DNA from: Strix aluco | Taxonomy: Eukaryota; Chordata; Aves; Strigiformes; Strigidae | Length of the DNA: 64,000 nt | Direction: 5' to 3' | Assembly: GCF_031877795.1 (NCBI RefSeq) | Contig: NC_133932.1 | Span: forward strand, 816,001 to 880,000 | Shown here: in pieces, positions 13,431 to 24,946 of the stretch | Numbering within the stretch: the first letter of the stretch is position 1 | How the letters are laid out: every line of letters begins with the position of its first letter | Made by a program: the position numbers and the translations under genes | Notes under the pieces: model-generated | Databases searched by the model: none | What the model was told of the DNA's origin: nothing | What the model saw: only the letters and a program-made list of their open reading frames with translations

Positions 13431-14934
13431 TGGAGCCACATCCTGTTTCAGATGCCGATTCCCTCCTCACTCACATCCCCGTGAACCCATACCCTTTCCT
13501 GAACTCCAGTGCTCCCACCTGTGAAATGGTTGTAATAACCAGCCCAAAGGGATGCCTATTTATTTGTGTTACAGAAATATTAGTATGGCTGGATGATAAC
13601 CAAGTGGGAAACAGAACCTGGGAGCCTTCATCCTAACGCTTCTTCTTGCTCTTCTAAGCCTGCTAGCTGAGTACAGCAGCAGCAGCACCAAAACTCACAG
13701 CTTTCCTGAAGTGTTTGTGAAAACAAGGCAGAGTTTTAAAGAACCTGTAACATTTAAATTGCACAAAAGCACTTCTCTGCACTGTGAAAATCAGAGCTAA
13801 ATATTACAGAAGGGAGACCAACATCAAAACACATGAGAGATGGGGAATATATTTTTAAAAAGCTGTATTTGTTCCTTCCCTTTTGCAATTTGCCAGCCAT
13901 GTGCAGGTTAAATACGTACAGAGAGACTGCTAAAGCACAGTATTTCCTGTGTCCTTGACACTACTTGCAAATAAGAAGGTACTGAAAAATCTACAAGTGG
14001 TCATAACTTTAAAACCTATTCTTCAGAGTTTTGGGACTCAGTGATAGCCACAAAAAAAGGCAAGTTACGGAATATGCAGCTAAATTACTGTTAAGATAGG
14101 CATGTGCACCTTATGTTTTGGTAGAAGCGTTCTTCACTGTGGCTGTAATTTCTGTTACTTGGCACCAGTGTGCCTTAAAAAGGGTGGATATGTTCTGTTG
14201 AAAGTTTCCTGATAAATTTCTTGCTTGTCTGTAAGCAAGAACATAATAATTCTACCTGAAAGTTGTGAAAGTTACGATTATCTGAAAGAAGCAGCTTGTA
14301 AAGTTACAAAAATAACTGTACTTTTGACTGAAAACCATCATCACCACCCTTATTCTCATTGAAAAAGCCTTGTGGAAACAACAAGAGTCTATGTAATCTG
14401 CTGCTATAGAAATCACTGTTAGCCAAATAATTTGACCGTGATCATGTATGTTCTTACATGGTATTTCCATTAGAGGATGTTTGTAGTGTGTAAGTCAAAT
14501 GGTTCAATGGTAAAAATTAGTGTGCATAGATAAAGTTAATCTTTCTTTTTGGACCAGTGAGAGGAAGGAAATAATTTTTGTGAATGCCATACAGTAATCA
14601 TTTAATGCATGATAAACATTTTTATGCAGGGCTACAAAAATTTCAGCGTTGCCAGTGGGAGGAAAATAAGAATTTTCCAAAGTGCATTTGGAATCTTGCA
14701 CATATTTAGGGAGCTTGGCCCATGTGACGCTTTACAAGCTTGGATAGCCTTTGTGTAGATTTGTACATGTGAAATAGTTCAGTTCTATTCCAAAAGGCTT
14801 CAGAGAAACGGGCTCGGTCACCACAAAAGGGTGGGGTTTTCATTCTATTCCTCTAGATAGCATAAGGCCAATTCATCTATTCCTAAAGGTTTGAATTTAC
14901 AGTCACATTTTTCAGTTAAAAGTCTTGACCTCTC
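13431..14934. other. Non-coding AT-rich DNA
   Basis: No exon or intact repeat is supported. A small perfect-stem hairpin lies at 14218-14241 (9-bp arms TTCTTGCTT and AAGCAAGAA with a 6-base loop). It is far too short for a microRNA precursor. Confidence 0.5.
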
Positions 14935-15075
14935 TCATAGATAAGTATCACGATTCCCATCTTCCAGCTGAGCCCACTATAAGGCACAGAGAAACAACTT
15001 CCTCACAGTCCTACGGGGAGTCATTGTCATGGGTCCCCAGGAATTTGTTCAAGCCTCTGGTCTTGGAAGAAATGA
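14935..15075 (-). repeat. MIR-like SINE remnant
   Basis: The plus strand reads 'ttcccatcttccagctgagc', then 'ataaggcacagagaaacaac', then 'ttcctcacagtcc'. These align in order with the complement of MIR (cccattttacagatgaggaa, actgaggcacagagaggtta, acttgcccaaggtca). The element is diverged and its ends are approximate. Confidence 0.5.
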
Positions 15076-16039
15076 ACAAGAACATGTATTAATACTGCGA
15101 AGAACTAACAAGTCTCCTACCTATGAATGGTTACAGGAAAGACAACCCCAGCAGTGAAGAGCGTTTTGCAAAAACGTACCAGAGGAATCAACTCAAGAGA
15201 GCCTATATTAGACACTGCATTACACATTTGCATCTGTGTTTGTCATCAAGTTCAAAATCATCAAAAGTCTGCAAAACTGAGTTGTTTTGCCACTGTAATA
15301 CCTCAGACATTTCTGGGAAGTTCAGGTTTTTCTAAGAAATACAATAGAGTGCTTATCAGTCACTGTAAAATTAGTGCAAACTGAGACAAGAGCCTGCAAC
15401 ACTCAGCAGTGCTTGTATCTCCCGGGGCCTTAGACCTGTTTTATACATGTATTACAATATTTGTTAAAAACAATGAAAAGTGCATCCCATCTGCATGTAA
15501 GCAACTGTCACACAATCAAGCTTTATTTACTTCAGCTTTTGTGATAACTAGCAAATAATAAAGAAGATATAGAACACACATAAATATAGCAGCCTTATAA
15601 GAAACCAGAGCCCTCTCACCGTGATTAGGAAAAAATGTAATCAATTGCCAGGAGAGCTGACAGAACAATGATTGCATTTCACAGCAGCCCTCTAGATTAC
15701 CAAAATAAAATTTGCTTCAGATATAATTAAAGCCAAGTGATTTTTCTTAAAAACAAAAGTTATCAAAATGTCTTGCTGAAACTTTGCTAGGATTGGAGAT
15801 TGGAAATTTTATCGTATTTTTTAGAATTTGGCATTTCAGTTTTGCGCTTGTGCTCTGAGCAGGGACTCAATTTAGACAGAACAAGGACCTGAAACTGGCC
15901 CCCATCCTCAGGTCCTTATGTAAAGTCACTCTTCGCCCATCTTCAAAGCTTTCCCAGGAAGAAGCTTTGTTGAAATATTCGTGTTTCTGCGGTGTAGCTT
16001 TTCCTGAATGACAGGGCCACGTTTAGCTGAAAACTGTCT
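15076..16039. other. AT-rich DNA leading into the CpG island
   Basis: Two overlapping plus-strand open frames (15123-15335 and 15127-15384) occur but show no domain or splice support. Composition begins to rise in GC near 15900, marking the shore of the CpG island that follows. Confidence 0.5.
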
Positions 16040-16145
16040 TTCTGCAGCTCTAGGAGCGAAGGGCAGGCAGCCCCATCCCTCCGGCTCTCCGCGAGCCCCT
16101 CCAACCGTCCCGCAGACTTTAAATCGGTAAGGGTGCGAGGAGATT

Positions 16146-16153
16146 CGACGTCA
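16146..16153. promoter_or_regulatory. CRE-like site
   Basis: CGACGTCA differs by one base from the palindromic CRE, TGACGTCA, bound by CREB/ATF factors. It lies in the left part of the CpG island, where such sites are functionally common, but a single motif is only suggestive. Confidence 0.35.
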
Positions 16154-16393
16154 CCATAGTGAAGGGCTATTTCAGTGATTTTCTCCATCTCGCCCCGCAT
16201 TATGCATGTGTCTAGACACGGAGCGATTCTCCCCAGGGCACAGAACCCTCCTCGGCCCTTCCTCCGCCAGGGCCCGGCTCGCCGGCCGGGGAAAGCAACG
16301 CCGGGAGCCTCTACCCCGGGGCACGGCCTCGGCACGTCGCGGACTCCTGGAAGGGCTCGAACCCGCGCCCCGGCCCACGAACCGCCGGCGGCT

Positions 16394-16467
16394 GCGGCCG
16401 GGGCAGGGAAGCGGCCGGGGCAGGGAAGCGGCCGGGGCAGGGAAGCGGCCGGGGCAGGGAAGCGGCC
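16394..16467 (+). repeat. 17-bp minisatellite, about 4.4 copies
   Basis: The unit GCGGCCGGGGCAGGGAA repeats perfectly at 16394-16410, 16411-16427, 16428-16444 and 16445-16461, followed by six bases of a fifth copy. The repeat lies in the core of the CpG island. Copies are identical, implying recent expansion or homogenisation. Each unit has a G4 run and a G3 run, so the array could form G-quadruplexes. The 17-bp period is not a multiple of three, which argues against the array being coding. Confidence 0.92.
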
Positions 16468-16700
16468 GCCCAGAGCCCGCCGCGCCGCCGGCGGGAGGGG
16501 GACGGCGCCACCTGGCGGGGCGGCGGCATCACGCGCCGCGTGGCGGGGCCGGGCCGCCAGCGCCGCCTCCGGACCGTCCCCGCTCCCCCCCCCGCCCTGA
16601 CCGGTGGCGCTGTCACAATGTCACCCCGCTCTTTGGCCCCTGAGAAGGCACCTCCAGCCCGCGTCTGTCCGCGGGCAGCTGCAGGAGCAGGCGGGGCTGT

Positions 16701-16708
16701 TTACGTAA
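16701..16708. promoter_or_regulatory. TTACGTAA palindrome (PAR-bZIP / C/EBP type site)
   Basis: A perfect 8-bp palindrome TTACGTAA sits at the right edge of the CpG island, next to a GC-box-like 'ggcgggg'. This sequence is a known optimal type of site for PAR-bZIP factors (DBP, TEF, HLF, NFIL3) and is also bound by C/EBP and CREB-family proteins. Function here is inferred from motif and position only. Confidence 0.4.
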
Positions 16709-16955
16709 ATACCGCCCACGTATGCGAAAGGCAGCTCTTCCCGTGTGACCAAATATTTGTGTAAGAATAGGGGAAGGAACAAATTAAACTTGCCTCATTT
16801 ACATAGCGCCCCCCATGTCTGTGCAGCGCTAAGGGACAGGCAAGTGTCCTTGCACCCCCCTGGTGACTCAGCCCGTGCTGGGTGGCGCTGGAGGGTTGTG
16901 CGCCACTGACACACCGGGCCTTCCTCTGCCACTCCTCTGCTCCCAAACGTTATTG

Positions 16956-17790
16956 CACAGAATCACAGAATCATTCAGGTTGGAAAAGCCCCTCGGGATC
17001 ATCGAGTCCAACCCTCAGCCCTACTCTACAAAGTTCTCCCCTACACCACATCCCCCAACAGCTCATCCAAACGGCCCTTAAACACACCCAGGGATGGGGA
17101 CTCCACCCCCTCCCTGGGCAGCCTATTCCACTCTCTGACCACTCTTTCTGGGAAACATTTTTTCCTCATGTCCAGTCTGAACCTCCCCTGTTGCAGTTTA
17201 AAGCCGTTCCCTCTCGTTCTGTCACTAATCACCTGGGAGAAGAGACCAGCACCAACCTCTCTACAATGTCCTTTCAGGCAGCTGTAGAGAGTGATGAGTC
17301 TCCCCTCACCTTCTCCTCCTCACACTGAACAGTCCCAGCTCCTTCAATCTCTCCTCACAGGATTTATTCTCCAGGCCCTTCCCCAGCCTCGTTGCCCTCC
17401 TCTGCCCTCGCTCCAGCCCCTCGAGATCTCTCTCGTATTGAGATGCCCAAAACTGGACACAACCCTCCAGGTGTGGCCTCACCAGTGCAGAGCACAGGGG
17501 GACTATCACCTCCCTGCTCCTGCTGGCCACACTATTTCTAATACAAGCCAGGATGCCGTTGGCTTTCTTGGCCACCTGGGCACACTGCTGGCTCATGTTC
17601 AGCTGCTTGTCAATTAGAAACCCCAGATCCTTCTCCTCCAGACAGCTCCAGCCACCCCTCCCCAAGCCTGTAGCCATGCAGGGGGTTGTTGTGGCCCAAG
17701 GGCAGGACCTGGCACTTGGTCTTGTTGAAGCCCATCCCGGTACCGTTGGCCACTGATCCAATCTATCCATTTGGTTGCAGTGTAACAGAC
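16956..17790 (-). mobile_element. CR1 LINE, 5'-truncated, 3' end intact
   Basis: On the minus strand the element ends with two copies of the 8-bp CR1 terminal repeat (cacagaat at 16956-16963 and 16964-16971 on plus), after the typical 'tcattcaggttggaaaagcc' 3' UTR. Translation gives the C-terminal part of the CR1 reverse-transcriptase ORF. Recognisable pieces include [55 protein letters not shown] and [19 protein letters not shown]. The reading is split over frames: an upstream block ([13 protein letters not shown]) is shifted relative to EEKDLG, and the frame shifts again between about 17232 and 17306. It is therefore a dead copy. The 5' end is lost, as is usual for CR1. Homology fades near 17790. 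Confidence 0.93.
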
Positions 17791-20700
17791 GTGGTACTAC
17801 TGCATGTACAGAGAGCAGGTTGCTACTCAAAGGCAGCAGTTACCCCCACGGCGGCGTGTGTCGGCACCCCACAGCCGCCTCTTCACAGCTCTTCATGACC
17901 AGGGGCTGGCAATAAGCCGGAGAGCCTGCCTGCAGCTGATGTTAAGTGAAAATTAAGTCCGTGTGCTAAGCTCCACTGAAACTGGAAATATTTGAGGCTA
18001 TTAAAGCGTGGGAGGGGATGTTTAGGCACTCAGATGCAGAGCAGTGGGAATTTGCCCGGCCTGGATGTGCGCTGCCCTAGGAGCCCTCAGAGGCGCTCGC
18101 CTGGGCCTGGTGCCATGCACCAAACTGGCCACCGGTCTGAGCTGTCACCAGCCCGGGGCTTGGAGTTTGGGGGGAGATACCATCCCTACGCAGGCACACC
18201 CAGAACCGTTGTAACTCCATTGTGGGTTTTGAAACGTTAGGCAAAAAATGCACATTTGAGTTTAAAAAAAAGACCTTCTTTTCTTTTGGTCACTGAAACA
18301 GCTACTAGCACTTTGGGTGGAGGGGAGATGAGGAACAACACTTGGCCAAGTGACTACACTTGTTTACACCACAAGAACTCTACAGACTTCATTGGATCTA
18401 TTCAGTTTGCACTCCTAACAAGAGGATGTGTCCTCAAGTTCTAACTTTACAGAAACCTTCAAGTATGTGTGCATGGATCTCTCTGCTTTATCTCTCTTTT
18501 TCCCCCATGTTCAACTTTGACTGCAATGAGTAATGTCTTAATCTTTCTAACATTACTTTTGTCTGTCATGAAGCAGAAGTTGTTGCTTACCATACAACAT
18601 AGTCATATTAAGAATATCTAAACTGTCAGGAGAGGTAACCTTCTTTAATGAATTCATTTATCAGGATCAATTAAGTTTCAGTTTACTTCAGTGGGTCTGG
18701 GAATCAAGCCCTAAACCATTAATCCAGACAGAAATGAATAAATTTTAAGGCTAATTCTCAACCTGGTCAGGCTTTTGAGGGGTGGGTAAAAGGAAAGGTT
18801 AGAAATGGTCAATATGAATTAGACCCCCTCAACAAACTCTCTTAAGTTTTGGTTTGGTTTTTCCCCCCTTTTGAAAAGCTCTCAGAGACCACAGTTCTAA
18901 GGGAGAGGAAAAGGAAGACAAGAAAAAGACCTGCTTTGCTTATGCAATCCTGACAATGGCATTAAGTCCATGTGTGAAGGATGAGGGTAGAGGATTTCTA
19001 CTCTCACGGTTCAGGCTTTGCTGCTCTTTCTAAGGACAATGCATCCTCTTGTTTTAGACAACAGCTTATACATTTGCAGGCTAAAGGAGCTGTATGTGCC
19101 AGAAGACAGCATTCTTTGGGAAACATGGTGCACAGGGCAGCATGGGAACCAGGCTTTGCTTTCTCTGAGGATTCAGGACAGCTCTAACTTTGCTGCTGAT
19201 GGAAGAATGAAATAATTTCTCTCTTTTTAATGCATACAAGGTAATCTTTGCTTCATCCCAAGTGGCATCTGTAAACTGTAATTAGACAATAATCTGTTTT
19301 ATTGTCTAAGTGGGACAGTCACTTTAAAACAAAAACAATTGAAGCAGTTTTAAAATGTACAGTAGCCCCTAGGTCTACAAAACATAAGGCCATCTGGACC
19401 ATAAGACTGCAAAGAATACAGTTAAGCATATCTTAAAAAGCATAGGGTTTAAGAATTAAGGGGAGGAGAAATTAAGAAGAGCAGGATATTCAGTATTTGC
19501 AACTGTACATTTACTTCAAAGTGCTACTTTGAATTGACTACTTTGGTCAATTCACTACCTAATAAGTATCAACTATTGCCACTGTAGTGTCAGCTTTGGG
19601 GATATTAACTTTCTGCCTGCCTGCCTTGCCATTCCCAGTGACACAGCAGCTTGTAACATTCCAGGAACTTCTCACTTGCTCTCTGTGCTTTTATTTTTTT
19701 TCTTGGTCTCCTCAGTCTGAATGTGCTCACCAGATGCAGTGATATTTAAACAAAAACACCACAAAAAAAAAAAAAGACCAAAGAAAGGTCTAGCTAGATG
19801 CAGTATTTCCCAGTGTCTTATTTTCTAGTGGGTTATCCTTGCTGAAATGAGTATGTAACAAACTCTGCTAACCAGTGGAAATTCCAGAGATAAATTCATA
19901 CCAGAGATACTCAGCTCCATGCAGTTCTAAGGCAACTATTGTGCAACAGTCGATCTAAACATTCACTTGAATGAAGAACTACTAAATTTACTTAGTGGCT
20001 TTTTGTGTGTGTTTCATTTTGCTTGTAATTCATGACAGTTTGTAGGAACAAATGTGTGTGCAAGAGAACACTTGTGATGGCAAGGTTTTGTACATATTTG
20101 TGAGAAGGTCTATCCGCAATGGAGACATTCACATACCCACGCTGAAAATTCATTTTAAGCTTAAGAGTTATCCAGTCAAGACCAGGGACCCATATTGTCT
20201 GGCAAGGAATCTTATAGCAGACTCAAGAAAAACTTTCACAGCTCTCTGAGGAAACAATTTGGAAGCAACTCGTAGTCTGGAAGGTACGTACCCGTTTGAA
20301 CCATTCACTGAACCCTTCAGAATAACCAGTTCATCCTAAGTGGCATTTCTGTATTGCTAAGTTTGAGCAATGCTGCTGCTGAGTCGTGAAGGGTATCTCC
20401 CTGGAGGACTTCTAGCAGCAGATAGTGTATGTGAAGTGAGGATGCAGCTGAAGGATGCTCCCAACCTCCCCATTCACTGAAAAATCTGAGTAGGGGCAGT
20501 GTCACTAGCCATGCCCCCCTAAGGGAAACCCCTGAAAGTGTGGTCAGGTCAGTTACATGATGGGAGAAGCAGACTGGAGACCACAACAGAGACAAAAGCT
20601 GGACCACAAAAGTGGAAGAGGTAGGAGCTGTCATGTAACTACTTTTCTGTGAGGTCTGTCACACATCCAAGGCTCAGAAGTATCTCTGTCATGCTCCCAT

Positions 20701-23339
20701 GTGATGTATTTAACACCAGCTCTGCAGAATTGCCAAATCATATGATGAAACTACGGAAAACACGAGCTAAGGGAATAAATCTCACATCATTCCAAGCTGG
20801 AATTCAGGCTGTTTCCCTGCTCCCCTCCCCTTCTAGCATGGTTCTTTTTGAACAGTTGTTTCACACTCTAAACCCGTAGGACCTTGATATGCTGGGCAGG
20901 AACTGATAAGCTGTGCATCTGTAAGATGCATGCCTTGCAACCCCTTATTCAAAGGGTGCCGTTTCATTAGCAACAGCTTAAAAATTGATTTAAACATTAT
21001 GTTCATTGCACACAAACACTTCTCACAAAGCCTTCTGTTCCCATTGAGGCTAAAAAATTCCATTGTATGCGTAATCTTTTATGAGTGCATTCTTTGAATA
21101 CTTTATTTCTTAGAACTGTAACAGTTCTGTTTATAAAAAGGAATGATACTGATAGCAATGTTAGGAACTTTCAGAAGGGACCACTTAGATCTTTAAATTT
21201 CCATATTAGTCCTGTTTCAAGAAAAATACAAAACAAAACAAAGAGCCTCAATTACATAGTTTAAATTCTTTAAGAAACAGCTTCACATGCCAAGCTAAGA
21301 GGATAGAAAAACCAATCTTTACCCCCTTGATCAGATCTTGCAGCCCTCTGAGGACAGCTTCATACTGGAGCTTTTAGTTGGGCACAGCTGCAAACTAGTT
21401 TAGAACTACCAAATCCCATGTCCCAGGTTATCATGTTGGATTGGGATATTTAGAGAAGAGGAAGCACACAAGCTGACTGCTTTCTGAGTTGCACAGGGAG
21501 TGGGGGAAAAACCCAGGGATCCTCTGCACGTCAGCCAGGATCTGTGTCCAAGGAGACACAGATGAATGCTGTGCCCACTCCCCTCTTAATATCCAGACAC
21601 CTTTTAACATGAGTTGCTGCTACTGAAACAACTGCAGTGCAGTACTTCAGGACAGGACCTTGGAGATTATTCTGACCACCTGAGGGCTGCTCAAAAACTC
21701 TTCCCACTGAATCCCCTCACTTCCAGCACAGCAGGTGTAGGAGTCTAGCAGGTGAGCAGTTGGTCTGATTTACAGTTTTTTAATTTAGAAGAAACAATTC
21801 TTCTTTTTAATGAACATCCTGTCTCTAGGTTAATGAGGAACTATGTTAAATGCATATTGGTTTAACAGCTACAGTTACCAAGTAACCAGTCTCAAGTAAA
21901 TATTCCCTCAAGGAATTATTCACAATGCCATGTGTTGGAAGCAGGGCAGTCAGCAGTGCTGTGCGTGACCCATTTTAGGGGGCTTCACTGTACTCCTGGT
22001 GATGGCTTTAGTCTTCTACAAATCTGCTGAGAAATGAGGACACACGGGAGCACAGGGATAATGTTCTGCTCTGCTCTTTCTGCAGAGGTTATTATCCAGT
22101 GACTGAAGAGTATCATATCACTGGACACGTAGACAACTAATTTCAGAATTCAGTAACTCAGTAACTAGGGAGAAGAAACAGATCTGTCTGACATCCTTCT
22201 TTTAAGAAATCTCTTCAATGCCTCAGTACAATTTACCAGAATTAAGTGCAGATTTAAGAGTTTCCTTCCCACAGAGGCATTGCACTAGATTAGAAGTAAG
22301 GGCATTAAAAGTTTCCAGTGCTCAAAGCCTCAGTTGTTTCAGATCAGCACTTTGTGGCCATATTAAGAGATTTCTCTGCTCTACCTGAGCTCCTTCTATA
22401 GCTTTTATTTTTTAATACTTTCTTCATATTTGCTGAGACACTGTTTTGAAGGAAAGCAGCAAAATGTGCTGCCACATAAACCCTTGGAAAGACTGTGCTG
22501 GACAAAAGTACCCACAGTGACCCTCTACATTTGAAGAGCTTTGCTAAAGTTGCAGCATGGGTAATATAGGGGCCCCTTTTCAGCGAAAACACAAGTGTGT
22601 AAGTCGTGGCAAAGCGAATACACTTTCCATATCAGAAAATAAGTCCTTTTGACCACTTGGTTCCCTTGATCTTCTTCAACTCCCTCTTTAATCCTCACCC
22701 TGCTTTCTGCTTCTTTCCATGCCAAGCCGGCCAAAAAAAAGTTTATTAATCATTGCACAGTTAAAGGGTGATTCTTCAGAGAGATTGCCTCCAGTTAGCC
22801 TGATCAGAATACAAGCAGTCACAGTGCAGTCGCTCTCTGGATACAGATAGGGACTGCATGCCTCTATTACCTCCTAATCCAAGTTAGGAACAGCCAGGCT
22901 GAGTTAACAGTTGTTTGCTGCATACAGGTCTCATGTTAGAGGAAATAACTGAATTGTAGCTCTAACAGCAAGGCACAGCCTTTTTAATCTAAAGCTGCTT
23001 GATGTTTCTCTTGTCTTTGAGAGAATCTCACTTCTACTTTGCTGCTCCTTCTCTTGTCATTTTCCTGGTTCTCTTACATTGCTTCTGTGGGAGCAAATCA
23101 TTCCTTATTCCCAGCTCCTGTTAAACTCAGTAGCAGCCCAGGTCTAGCCCATTTCCCCCCTTTCACTTTGAGTCTTAGTCTGAATTTGAATGAATAAGTT
23201 TGGTTTATTTGCAAAAGCACTCGCTTCTCTTTCCTTACATTAAAACTAGTGCAAATAAAAAACATACCAGAATACATAAAGTACTTAGAAGTAGCCCTTC
23301 AGCCTCTAAGTGAGGTACAGGTAAAGCCTCAAGTGTCAA
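17791..23339. other. Non-coding DNA, moderately GC-rich then AT-rich
   Basis: The first 450 bases keep elevated GC and some CpG, possibly the far shore of the CpG island interrupted by the CR1 insertion. The rest is AT-rich with short chance open frames. No exon or identifiable repeat is supported. A run 'ccaaaaaaaa' and other homopolymers are common. Confidence 0.5.
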
Positions 23340-23680
23340 GCATGAATGAGATATGAACCTGCTGGAAACGGTCTGGAAGAAAGGAACAAGAACAAGTGGA
23401 GATCTACACAGCAAGACCCATGAGGAAAAACTGAGTAAGCTGAAACTGTTTTTTCCAGTGAAAACCAAAGGGAGAAGGAACAGCAATATTTCAATATGTA
23501 AAGGACTCTTGCAGAGTGGAGAGGATTCCACTGATTTTCTGTTCATTGGAAATAGCACAGGTAGAGGGACAGACTATTTGTTGAGGGAAGGGAAAGGAAC
23601 CATCTGGTTTAGCTGGTTCTCTGTGATTCCATGGGAACTTCATTCAATGTTCTGTCCTTTTCACTACAGACTCTCTCTCA
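23340..23680 (+). mobile_element. Old CR1 LINE fragment, sense orientation
   Basis: The plus strand follows the order of the CR1 ORF2 3' region. 'aacctgctggaaacggtctg' is followed by 'catgaggaaaaactgagtaa' (CR1: tatgaggaaaggctgag), 'gaaactgttttttccagtga', 'gggagaaggaacagcaatat' and 'tcaatatgtaaaggactctt' (CR1: caatatctaaagggag). The 120-codon open frame at 23353-23715 contains matching debris (HEEKLSKLKLFF, RRNSNISICKG). It is much more diverged than the 16956 copy. It is opposite in orientation to the other CR1 copies in the window. Ends are approximate. Confidence 0.6.
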
Positions 23681-24930
23681 CTAGGTTTAGTGCAGGTTCT
23701 TTTATTCTATACTAGCAGTCATCGCTATTTTGAAACATCTATGTTGCTATACTCAGAACAGTGAGCCAGCTGACCTCATTTTACTGGGTTAACTTTGGTT
23801 TTAAATGTAGTTCAACTTTCCCTTCACTTTCAGACCTCCTCTTCTCCACTCACTCCTTCCTTACCAATACACTGACTAGAAGTACTCTTCTGCAAGCCCA
23901 GTTAAAAGGTTCAGTGAGGGTGACTATTCCAAATCTCTTGCAGTCCTCACCCAGGAACCTTTGTATTTGATGTCTACACTGTATATTCTGGCTGGCTGCA
24001 AGCCTGCTGGGCCAGGACTCCTAGAGGTAGCCAGGTTACTGCGCACCATAAGTGACTATGTTAGGACAGTGCTACACCTTGGAAAATGAGGCATATTAAC
24101 TCAGACTCCTGTCTATGGCAATGCAACCACTTAACTTTGAACTGGCTTGAAGAACTAGAAGAGTGAGCTCATTACTGCCCACAACATACCACAGAGAGCT
24201 TATCAGAGTTTCACACCTTTGTTCCCATTCTTAAGCCACTTCCCTGAATGACTGTTTTAAGAACTTGCAGTTTAGTAATAAAAAGTAATGTTTAGCACTT
24301 GCAGTGGCATGGCACCTGTTACCTGATGGTTTCAACTGTAAGACAAGCCTTATAGTATGTCTATAGCATGTCTACGGGCATAGAGAGAGCAAATGGTGAC
24401 ACATAAGAGATTCCACTAAGGCCACATTCTGATTCTTTAGCAGAGCTAGGACTAAAAGATGGAGCTGTCACCTTCACAGAACAGCTTGCACAAAGCTTCA
24501 AAATATTTTGTAACTGCAGGTTTTATGGGAGAATTTACAATTTTACTTTTATTTAGCGTCTCTTTTTTCTTCCAGCCATTTGAAATTCAGGCAGCTATCA
24601 GCAATGTCTGAAATATATTTTAGAAAATAGCGAGAATGTGGTATCAGCAAAAAGCTCTTTGCCCTTACAGTGGAAAAAAAACCCACCAGAAAAACAGACA
24701 TCCTGCCACCCTTTTAGTGGTAAAGGCTGACCATATGGTGACCAGGGTGACCAGATCTTTCAAGAAGGTATTCTTTAACTCAGAGGTAATGAGAGACATG
24801 AAGGGTCAGTGAACTGACAAATACCAGCAGGTCAGGGAACATGGTATGAAAAAAATAAAAAGCTTATTTTTCATCCAAGGATTATATGTTGAAAAGTAAA
24901 TTCAATTTAGAAAGTGACAAGAAATTAGGA

Positions 24931-24946
24931 GGGAGGGGGGGAAGGG
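24931..24946 (+). other. G-quadruplex motif
   Basis: GGG A GGG G GGG AA GGG: four G3 runs with loops of 1, 1 and 2 bases, inside a purine-rich stretch. It fits the canonical G3+N1-7 pattern with very short loops, which favours stable parallel folding. Biological role is unknown. Confidence 0.7.

Larger units (their letters stand above)
16040..16730. promoter_or_regulatory. CpG island, orphan promoter candidate
   Basis: Against an AT-rich, CpG-depleted background this stretch is dense in CG dinucleotides and runs such as 'ggcgggagggggacggcgcc' and 'ccgggccgccagcgccgcct'. CpG islands of this kind in vertebrates usually mark housekeeping or developmental promoters. Overlapping open frames of up to 145 codons run through it on both strands. 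They are rich in R, P, G and A, as expected from composition alone, so I do not call them genes. Possible donors include TCG|GTAAGG near 16129 on the plus strand. Transcript direction cannot be decided from sequence. A CR1 element follows within about 230 bases. Confidence 0.75.

Noticed and set aside
14218..14241. Hairpin with 9-bp perfect arms as a microRNA precursor
   Set aside because: The stem is far shorter than the roughly 30-bp stem of a microRNA precursor.
16175..16643. Open frames of 141 and 145 codons on plus and 101-130 on minus across the CpG island
   Set aside because: Three or more frames are open at once because stop codons are rare in GC-rich DNA. The peptides are R/P/G/A-rich and cross an out-of-frame 17-bp minisatellite.
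17306..17830. 174-codon minus-strand open frame as a host gene
   Set aside because: It is the CR1 reverse-transcriptase ORF remnant, with frame disruptions at both ends.
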